A stretch of 64,000 nucleotides of DNA from Cladorhizidae sp. MBARI D1340-BT2 (taxonomy: Eukaryota; Porifera; Demospongiae; Poecilosclerida; Cladorhizidae), in contig JAQNBH010000009.1 of the NCBI GenBank assembly GCA_028752905.1, positions 25,342,370 to 25,406,369 of the forward strand, in the 5' to 3' direction. Positions 55,791-64,000 of the stretch are shown here, in pieces; position 1 is the stretch's first letter, and each line of letters starts with the position of its first letter. A model generated the notes under the pieces. It saw only the letters and a list, made by a program, of their open reading frames with translations. It did no database searches and had not been told where the DNA came from. Made by a program: the position numbers and the translations under genes.

Positions 55791-58288
55791 CAAGTGCATT
55801 AGTACAATACTAACCAGCTGTATGTGGGCATGTAGTAAAAATTAGTTAGCTACTGGCATGCTATAACATGTATAATACCATGTATTTACCTGTAGTCTTA
55901 GTAATGTATGATTATTCAAATTGTATGCATGTCAGAACAGTAGTCATAACAGCAGTCGGAGTAACTTGTGTGAGAACAGTTGAGTTGTTTTGTCTTTTGC
56001 TGTGTCTTCTATATCTTATTTATTTATCCTCTTAATATATTTAAACCTATCTGAACTCTTAACACAGTCTAGCTAGTTGTCTAGAATTGTACTAAGTTGA
56101 ACATTTATTGAAGTTGAATAGCTATAGCAGTAGCCACTTGTTGAATAGACTGAACTCGGTTGGTTACAGGTAGACTTGGCTGAAACTTAAGTCGACCACT
56201 TTGAAGTTTTAAAGAAAGAGAGGATCAAGAACAACACTACTTAAGCGTTATTCATCTGGTAGTCATGATGACATTCACCTTCATTATAAATTTAACCCTC
56301 CCATCACCAGAGTGATTAATTAAAAAATACTACAAATGAATGCAAGGATTGTGTTGCAAGTTAATGTATGATGGAGAGATGGACAATTACTTTTAGCATG
56401 ATTACCAATACAGACAAAAATTTAATTCTTAGCATTATTGCAAGCCTAGATCACATTGCTTTAGGTATTCTACTACTCCAAGTGCAGGCCTAACACTATA
56501 CACTGATCTGTAAATTATTGATGTCATAAAATTGTATTGCTTGTACTGTTATAGGTAGAAATATTGAAGCTTACAGATAGCAAAGGCTTGGAGGAGAAAC
56601 CTCCTCGATATTGAGCACGACGATCATTTCCAGTTTAGCAAGGCCGTTATCCATGATGATTATTTCCAGTTTAGCAAACCTTTCATACCTAGAGTATCCA
56701 AATGGAACTTAAACATCCATTTTTAAGATATCAGAAGCTTTACCTGATCCCAAGGAAGCATATCCATTGTGGGCTGCTGTGCTTCTCCCATGCCTTTTAC
56801 TGTCACTCTTCCCTTCTAATTTCAATTCTCGTTATTCTGCTGTTTCAGAAGCACACTTTGACTTTTCTCTCTGATTTTTTTCCCCTTTATTTATCCAGGC
56901 AAAAATCAGCAAGCTGCTCTGCTGAAAAAAATGTCTGTGCATGTAGCTATCATTTTAGTATGGACATGCACACAAGAATCTGCTCATATACACATGACCA
57001 CCATTTTCCCATTAATCACACTTCCATAGCTAGATAACGCTGAATCTGTTGGCCTCCAGGAGAGCTAGCATTGTATTTTTCATCAGTAGACTTCCTTCTT
57101 TGGTCCTAACCTGGATCAGTGCAGCTACTAATACAGCTGTGGTTTGTAGCTAAAGTTTTCTTGCAGAACTCTAGAGGCAAGTGCTGTACTGAAAACAATA
57201 AAAGAATGTGCTAACCTAAGCTGTGTATGCTTGGAAAGTTAGTGTTTATTTAATCTGAGGATTATTTTCTTTCTGTGGATCCTGCCTAGTACAATGCAGT
57301 AGTTAAACTACAAATGAGGTTGTAGCTATAGCTTTCTTACAGCTATCTTAAGTGCTCCATTCTATATACTATGTCACACTTTGTCTGTTTTAAGCTTCTA
57401 GACCGCTAAGGCATTCTTTAAGGTTGAGTTAGAGGCATAGTATTGTGGTGCTCCCTTCCTTGTAGAAACTTGGACAGATCGACTATAGAAGCTTTACCTG
57501 AGCCTAAGGAAGTGTCTGAATGGTGGATGATGCCGAGCAGTAGCTAGCAATAAATAATTAACTACAGTTATAATTGATTTTGAACACAACTAACTTTCAA
57601 TGTGTAGCTAGCTATCATTATTATCTTGCTAGATAGAGCTAAAGTATGATAGTAAGGGAATTCATAAACTGTCTTTCAGAATTAATTGGCAAAAAATATC
57701 TATGTTTTGTCTGCTGATTGAGTTGATGCTGGTTGTAGCTAATACCTGATTTATTGTCCAAGTTTCTTCATGCATGAGCCTCCAATCTCTTCTCTCAAAC
57801 ATTATACATTAGGACGGTTAAAATACAAAGGTTGTACAAGGTAATGTTATTTCTCACACATGCATATACATACACACGTCAAACACACAAATCCTAAAGC
57901 CAAACTGAGCATTCATGGCCAACTACTTGGTTGACTCGGTGTGGACAGAGGCCTGGTTGCTATTTTGGGAAGGAATTCCTGTGAAATGAAAATGTATTCA
58001 TTATACACCAATATAAAATCTATTATTTCTATAATGATTTCAGTTAACTATTTTGAGATTTCAGTACAGACCATATTTATACCAGTGGCTTCCAGAGTAA
58101 ACCCACAGAATATTGAAACATATTAGCTTCTTTATAAGCATAATCTGTTTTTAGCCTGAGTAGCAATTCTCACTTGTCTATGCAGCCAGTTCTTCCTGCA
58201 ACTAGGTTGTTTTCTCTTACAATTCCAAATTTAATAAGCCTAGTAGGAGGAGGAGTTCTTATTTTTTACAGGTGAACCTACAATTGAA
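55791..58288. other. no long gene; short repeated blocks
   Basis: Noted: 'gatcatttccagtttagcaa' and 'gattatttccagtttagcaa' at 56624-56677; an exon-like 'gaagctttacctga-cc-aaggaag' at 56732 and again at 57491 (SEALPDPKEAYP, EALPEPKEVSEWW), weakly again near 60553; and a tandem pair at 57115-57190 and 57280-57360 ('cagta..taaactacaa...gtagctatagctttctta'). They may be remains of the same repeated-exon locus. The 111-codon frame at 56702-57037 includes this block but is otherwise unrecognised. Confidence 0.4.
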
Positions 58289-58312
58289 TACATACATACA
58301 TACATATATATG
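58289..58312. repeat. (TACA)n microsatellite
   Basis: Run of CATA/TACA units where homology to the gypsy-like protease ends. Confidence 0.8.
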
Positions 58313-58330
58313 GTTTTCCAAGTTTTCCGT

Positions 58331-60245
58331 TCAGCTCCCCAGGTTTGCAACAACTATGTTCCTGTCTGCTCCCATATCAATGCGCATTCTGCATTCTCTC
58401 TGACCTACCCCACCTTCTACATATAGACCTGGTTGTCTGATGGCTGTTATTATAGACTCAGTCATTTCACTGTGTTTTTCCATCCTAACTTCGATCTCAT
58501 ACCCAGAATTGTCACATTTCGACCTTCTGCTTAAACATGTAGACACAAAGTTAACCCTATCCCTAGACTTATCTTGAGGCTTTCCCGGAGTGCTACTGTA
58601 AAACATGTTATTTAAGTCACCCATACACTCACTGTACTTTGGGTTATGGTGTCTTTCCCTGCTGTCATGGTTGACGTCGCAACAATGAGTGCCAGTTCCG
58701 GAGATGACTGTCTTCATTCCATTGATTTCTTGACCAGTCTCCCGGGCAACTCCTCGGTTTCGTGCAGGGCAGTCATCTTTTGCGGAATTTAATATTCATG
58801 GCTTGTCGCTCTGTCATGAAGTTGGCGACTTCCAAGAACATCTCAGGTTTCCATGCTCTAACATGGTTTGCATCCAGCGAGTAAAAGGAGAGAAATTTTC
58901 CTGTTGCCACTGTCTTGCCATCCTCTTTTATTGTATTACAGTTTTCCATGTGAACATCTGCCAAACTTAGTAATACTCTTAGAATTTTTGTAGCTGCATC
59001 ACCATCTTTCCTCAGAACGACCAGAACTCTCACTCACAGGCTTCTTTGCATTATCAGAGCTCCTTCAGCAAGGCCATTTTCAGCAAATTGTAGTCTACCT
59101 TAGCCTCCTCCATTACAGATGTTGTGTAAGCTATGGATGCGGTTCCCATCACTAGAGGACCATGTGGCTTGCCCATTCATCCTTGTTGATCTCTGCTGTG
59201 GAAAGCATGTCTTCAAAGTTTCGGAGGTAGGATACAGGCTGTTCCTTGTCCGTCTATGGAGCAATTTTATCTCCCAGCTTCCGTTTTCTATCTCTGTCTC
59301 GTCATCTGTCGTCACTATGCCACATATAGTTTTGGTTTCGTGCTGAAACTTGATTTGCATTAGAAGTGTTCTCTTTTGTGCTGTCCTTCGCTTTGAGTTA
59401 TTTTGTTCGGCTTTCTTCGGCTTCTTTATGTTCAATCCTTCTGCTCTCCCTTTTCACTTCCATTCTCTGATTCGACAATCTTCTGCTTTACTTTCTCTGG
59501 TTCGATGTTCGTCCGCTACTCTTTCTCTTGTTCAACGTTCTTCCACTTCTCTTTCTCTGGTTCGACGTTCTTCCACATCTTTTTCTCTGATTCGATAATC
59601 TCCTACTTCTCTTTCTCTTTGTTCGACCTTTTTCCACTTCTCTTTCTCTGGTTCAACGTTCTTCCACTTCTCTTTCTCTTGTTCGACGTTCTTCCACTTC
59701 TCTTTCTCTTGTTCGACGTTCTTCCGCTTCCCTTTCTCTTGGTTCGACCTTTTTCCACTTCTCTTTCTCTGATTCGACAATATTCTGCTTCACTTTCTCT
59801 GGTTCGATGTTCTTCCACTTCTCTTTCTCTTGTTCAACATTCTTCCACTACTCTTTCTCTGGTTCAACATTCTCCCGCTTATCTTTCTCAGGTTCGACGT
59901 TCCACCGCTTCCCTTTCTCTGTTTCGACGTTCTTCCGCTACTCTATCTCTGGTTCAACGTCAATGTTTTTCTGCTTCTCTTTCTCTGGTTCGGCATTCTT
60001 CCTCTTCTCTACCTTCAATTCTTCTGTTCTCCTCCATAGTCAGGATTAATGTCTGAATGGCCTCCAGTGGGTTTGAGAATTCTGTTGTAGTCCTCGTCAT
60101 TTACGGTCGATGGCTTGACTAGCCCTTCCTGATATCCATATTTGTGTCCTCATTGTCGGTCATCTGAACTTGCTCTCTTTGGAGTTTCTCAGTTTACTCC
60201 CCTCGCTCTGTTCTGTCTGCTCTCTCAGACTTGTCATTCGCCTTG
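58331..60245 (-). pseudogene. gag-protease of a second Ty3/gypsy-like element
   Basis: Minus-strand blocks: MTSLREQTEQSEGSKLRNS (about 60235-60175, gag start), a highly charged 30-nt repeat region (60005-59471), the capsid with NFEDMLSTAEINKDEWASHM (about 59245-59160) and, in another frame, GTASIAYTTSVMEEAKVDYN then LLKMALLKEL to about 59055. A frame follows with VRAWKPEMFLEVANFMTERQ (to 58773), and finally the protease region PGLYVEGGVGQRECRMRIDM then GADRNIV (58331-58430). The active-site triplet is DMG rather than DTG/DSG. Several frameshifts and stops interrupt it. Sequence ends at the TACA run, with no RT, RNase H or integrase, so only the 5' part remains. LTR and primer site were not identified. 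Confidence 0.7.
59471..60005. repeat. 30-bp minisatellite within gag
   Basis: Unit near CTTCTCTTTCTCTGGTTCGA plus CGTTCTTCCA, about 18 copies. On the minus (coding) strand each unit gives ten charged residues of the type EREVEERRTR. Units of 29, 31 or 33 bp shift the frame, so minus-strand frames alternate (EKWKNVEQEK, RKRSGRTSNK). The plus-strand Phe/Ser-rich frame is a shadow. Confidence 0.9.
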
Positions 60246-62303
60246 TTACTTGATGTAATTTCTTGCATAAAATGGGCGGCAAAATACAAAAATACACAAT
60301 ATGTAAATAATATGCAAACACTATGCACAATATCAAACAATATACACACAGAAATGCTGAAAACGTGCTCTCACTTCTCCGAATCAACCAAGCTGAGCCA
60401 AGTGCTGGCCACAGTTCCAATTATCCACTTAGCCAAACTCCAGCTGTCTTCTATAAGTTTCTGGAAAAAATAAGATAGAGCAACACACTAGCTCTCTTAC
60501 TAACCAGTCCATTTTGAGGCCTGACACTTCCCTTGTAGAGAAACAGAGTCTAGAAGATTTGCCCAAGCTTAAATAATGGTGAATGGCACCAAGTGCTAGC
60601 TAGCAATGAGTTCAATAACTGTGTGTGTGGACAAAATATCTCCAGTAGCTATATGTCACAATCTTGTATGCACGCTTACACTACTACTGGAATATGCGGG
60701 AAAGGGCGAGGCAATCCTTGGGCTTGGCCTGAATGGGAATGGTCAGTACTGGAGGGGAACTGGCAGGAACATTGCATAGAAAAGTATATGAAGCTGGTAC
60801 CTAATTGTCGGTAAAACAATACCACTTCATCGCAAGTCAAATATGAAAAATTTCATATAAGAATTATAATTTTGGTTTAGATTTATGACATTAGTTTCCA
60901 CAAAATCCGATTTTGAATTCAAGTTTAAGTACATTTAAATTGAATTGCTAATATATGTCTAGATGGACCCTCTCCAGCTATTTAGGAAAGGCTAATACTA
61001 AAACTAGATACTATCACACTAACCTGAGAAGCCTTCCTGGTCCATTTCTGCATCTGAATCCTGATCAATATACAGCAGCTCTCTGAGAATTCCTAGGTAA
61101 CTGAAGATGACTATACCTTCTTCTTCCTCATCAGAATCTTCCTAAAGATAGCTATATCACCCCTGGTGACTTAAGTAATGAGGTCATCCTAGTTACTCTC
61201 TCATCAATTCGATCATTTTCTAGACAAGAGATCGTTGGTATTTTTTTAAACATATTTGGCAACATTTTCTGGACCCTATATGCAATCTAGGAGTAGGACA
61301 TAACAATTGGAAAATTGTAGCAATCATGCAGTGTTTTATGTGTTTTTTTAACTTGCTCTGCTATATTGTGCTTACAGAGGGTTGGTTAAGGACATGATCA
61401 GTGATCTTGCTGGCAGGGTGGTTCACTGTTGCTAAGCTCTCACTGCTTTTGTGAATCTCATTATTTGGAATCATGCTTCTTTATTTTCTTCACTATTGGC
61501 TGAATAAGAAGGTTGGAGGAGTGAGGCCTGCGACTGTCAGTTTTACCCTAATGAGTTGGCAGGCAAATGTGTATAGGATGTGGGAAGTCATCTTTGAGTA
61601 CTAACTTCTATGGTCCATTTTTATTGTTCTTTTTGTAAGAGGTCCGCACCATGATTTGTTAACCCCATTCATATTGAACATGGTCATCTTGAGATTTGGG
61701 TATACCTAAACTGGTTGAGCTAATGTGCATCAAGCAATAGCTTATGAGGCTATATATGAGCAATCAGGTGCATTGAGAAACATTTATAGCTTGTGTAGCT
61801 CTAGTTATTGTGGATGAGCAACTCTAGGCCAAATAGAACCTGCATCCCTTTATTTTGTGCCTGCACACCAGAGATGTTTGTATTGTTAATTATATCATAC
61901 TCTGCGAACATGCTGGTAGCAATTGCCAGGTTGGCTAATCCATGTTTGTCTGCCCAAGGTTATCACCTGTTACTGTTAGGATAAATCTTTGTTAAATGTA
62001 TGTTTTATAAGTGATAAAAAAGGTTTTGTAGAAAAGCTTCCTTACTCATATTAAATATGCAATTGTAAAGCTGGTTCTAAAATTTCTTGTAAACTAGGGT
62101 TGATAGGACAACCCGTTGGGTTTATAGTTACTTATAATTATGTCTTCTACGAATGGATTTTGGTTGATTCATAAATTTAGAGACTGGAAAATTTCAGCAA
62201 ATCTTGTGAGATCAAAAGGATCTTCTTTGCCACAAGCCTCTGCCGCTGTGAGTCTGTTCTATTCCATTAACTTGCTTATTGATGTTGATAATTTACTCAT
62301 CAG
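60246..62303. other. no gene recognised
   Basis: AT-rich; short frames only. A weak exon-like echo 'gaagatttgcccaagcttaaa' near 60553 recalls the block at 57491. Confidence 0.4.
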
Positions 62304-62343
62304 AGTGAATCCATTTCTGATGAAGAAGCCTATGAAAATCCTG
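62304..62343 (+). CDS. YENP-type 40-nt exon, distant copy
   Basis: Between ATCAG and GTATGT a block of exactly 40 nt reads SESISDEEAYENP plus one base, the same length, phase and end as the exon at 55386-55425, 6.9 kb upstream. An upstream block ends GSSLPQASAA|GTGAGT at about 62248 and could be its partner, as in the 55.2 kb pair. Confidence 0.4.
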
Positions 62344-62709
62344 GTATGTTTGATTGATTATGGATGCTGTTTTTTAAAAATAATTAATGATAACAATTTT
62401 CCATGGCATAACTATTTGTAAATGTAACTTTTTCCCTCATAAGTCCATTAAAACTATCATCGGTATGCAAATACAATAAGCTGTAGTTTTGTAATAGAAG
62501 TAACTCATTGAGGTGAGCAAATAAAAGCTACAATGCAGACAGATTCGTAGCAAATAAATCTGTTCAGAAATCCCTCCTACCTAGAGATTGAGCATGAGTT
62601 ATAGGTGGACATCCCTCACTGGATTTTTAGTGGCAGTCAAAATAATCCATGGCATTTAATCATGTATCTGAGGGGACAATGGCATATTTTTCCTTTTCTT
62701 TTTTTTAAA
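62344..62709. other. no gene seen
   Basis: AT-rich spacer before the palindrome. Confidence 0.5.
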
Positions 62710-63294
62710 TTATGGTTACCACTTTAGAGCTCCGTAAATTCTGTATGTAAACTTCATTGTATGGACTTCATATATAGTTTAATTGATAGGTCTCTCTGTG
62801 GGCTCTCTTTTGATACTAAATTGTTTTTATAGGTATAACTATAGCCAAGTTACTAGACCTAAAGTAGAGGGAACTTCAAAACCTGAATGCCTGAATTGGC
62901 CGCATAAATATATCTCCAGATTGCAAAGTGCTAAAGATTTGAAATTAGCACCAGTGGCTAGAGGAAGCTCTACTCTATTCAACGAGTGTTTTCATTAGGT
63001 GTTAAAATGTAAGTACATGGTCAAGCGCGTGGGTGAAATGTAGCTTCCTCTAGCCACTGGTGCTAATTTCAAACCTTTAGCACTTTGCAATCTGGAGATA
63101 TTTTGTGGCCAATTTAGGCATTCAGGTTTTACGGTTCCCTCCACTCAAGGTATAGTAACGTGGCTATAGATATATCTATGAAAAATATTTTAGTATTAAA
63201 AGAGAGCACATAGAGAGACCTATCTTTTGAGGTATATATTAAAGCCATACATTAAGTTTACAGAATCTATGGAGCTCTAAAATGGTAACCATAA
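62710..63294. repeat. palindromic foldback element (same family as 18529)
   Basis: Starts TTATGGTTACCA and ends TGGTAACCATAA, perfect inverted ends. Inner pairs include 'agagctccgtaaattctgta' with 'acagaatctatggagctct', 'gagagctc...tttgatact' with 'agtattaaaagagagc', and 'agattgcaaagtgctaaag' with 'ctttagcactttgcaatct'. The arms meet near 63035. Shorter centre than the 18.5 kb copy. Confidence 0.85.
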
Positions 63295-63303
63295 GTAAAA
63301 GGG

Positions 63304-63346
63304 AAAAAAAAAAAAAAAATACCGTTGCCCCCCCCCCCCCCCCCCC
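63304..63346. repeat. poly-A and poly-C runs
   Basis: 16 A (63304-63319) and, after a short gap, 19 C (63328-63346). Confidence 0.9.
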
Positions 63347-63844
63347 TTAGTGATTGCAAACAATTTTTTGTGTTTTATTACAATTATATATTTGTAGCTA
63401 TTACTTATTTCAATGTAAAACTTTAACAAAATTTAAGAAAAGGAATCCATTCACTAATGCCTCTTTCTCAGCAGTAAAAAAATGAGAAAAAGAATGTTCC
63501 TAGAAGCAGTCATGGTTGTTAAAAAAAAATTAAAAAAAGTTTAATCTTGGTCATTTTTACTTTTATAATGATTTTCACACTGGACATGTACAGTTTTTAA
63601 AGATCTTGAGCTTTGTGGAGCATTTTTATAATTTTTTGTTGTTTTGGAGAGCCTGCTTGCCTTCTTCCTGGCTATTGTACTTGTTAAAAATATCTCGGGG
63701 TATTTACTCCAATTCTTAATATTTCAGGATGGTTCACGTCATATTGTGAACCAGCCTTTAGAATAAAAACTATGGAGTATGAATATATCCTTAACAACCC
63801 ATTGAGTGTGAGGTGCATGTAGGCACACTTAACATACAGTATAG
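63347..63844. other. no gene seen
   Basis: Very AT-rich, A- and T-runs only. Confidence 0.5.
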
Positions 63845-64000
63845 GGGTGGGGCTAAACCTAGGGCTAGAGTTAGGGCTATGGCTAGTATTATAGTTAGGC
63901 TTAGGGCTAGAGATAAGGCTAAGGTTGGGGCTGAGGTAGGGCTAAATCTAGGAGTATTGTTGGGCTTGGACTAGAATTGGGGTTAAGTCAGGGATAGAGT
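63845..64000. repeat. degenerate TAGGGC/TTAGGG-like repeats
   Basis: Units such as AGGGCTA, TTAGGGCT, TAAGGCTA and TTGGGGC follow each other to the window end. The array probably continues beyond it. A palindromic version lies at 22434-22465. Confidence 0.75.

Noticed and set aside
59403..60056. 217-codon plus-strand ORF rich in Phe, Ser and Leu
   Set aside because: Shadow of the 30-bp repeat; the gag blocks on both sides read on the minus strand.
1..64000. Integrated viral genome or Polinton (integrase plus cysteine peptidase)
   Set aside because: No polymerase B, packaging ATPase or capsid gene was seen; the peptidase is joined to the integrase and PHD as in Ginger/KRBA2-like genes.

Overview
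The window reads as AT-rich nuclear DNA of a metazoan, most likely an early-branching one such as a demosponge. The reasons are the absence of operons or ribosome-binding sites, GT...AG introns (some only about 50-60 nt), and a mix of DNA transposons, Ty3/gypsy-type and DIRS-like retroelements, foldback elements and minisatellites. The organism call is inference; no diagnostic host gene is intact here. Nearly every recognisable coding stretch is a mobile-element gene, and nearly all are broken.

Layout. 1-4.3 kb: a DDE transposase remnant (+), the C-terminal end of a pogo/jerky-type transposase (-) and a fragment resembling the SPB1/FTSJ3 rRNA methyltransferase (+). 4.3-7.1 kb: AT-rich, no gene seen. 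7.1-13.1 kb (+): a long, intron-containing integrase transposon with zinc-binding, DDE integrase, GPY/F-like, Ulp1/C48 peptidase and PHD-finger segments, interrupted by a ~350 bp palindromic element. 14.0-16.8 kb (+): a defective Ty3/gypsy-like element (LTR, primer-binding site, gag, CCHC knuckle, protease, integrase) lacking reverse transcriptase; its leader recurs at its 3' end, fused to a TAGG/TGGG satellite. 17.0-18.1 kb: a hAT-like transposase pseudogene. 18.5-19.2 kb: a ~700 bp foldback palindrome. 22.2-25.3 kb: a second hAT element (ZMYM/DUF4371 type) with recognisable inverted ends. 25.7-27.6 kb: a piggyBac pseudogene.

28.06-51.19 kb is the main structural feature: an 11.57 kb unit present twice in direct tandem, with only about ten differences seen by eye. 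Each unit carries a GCTAGC-rich minisatellite edge, a decayed minus-strand DIRS-like retroelement (RT, RNase H, tyrosine recombinase), a 42-nt coiled-coil repeat flanked by splice signals, and a minus-strand gene of the KRBA2-like/Ginger-like integrase type with CXC, Ulp1 and PHD modules. All three DDE residues survive in that integrase. The N-terminal exon lies outside the duplicated unit (51.25-51.49 kb), so only the right copy keeps it; the left copy is cut off from its 5' end.

52.9-62.4 kb: no long ORF, but a diverged local duplication of exon-like blocks, including a 40-nt block ending in a Tyr-Glu-Asn-Pro motif. 58.3-60.2 kb (-): gag and protease of a second gypsy-like element with a 30-nt repeat in gag. 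62.7-63.3 kb: another palindrome of the 18.5 kb family. The last 150 bp are degenerate TAGGGC-like repeats.

Together the window is a transposon graveyard with one recent tandem duplication (or an assembly duplication that looks like one). The most interesting coding content is the integrase-Ulp1-PHD family, present in two diverged forms.
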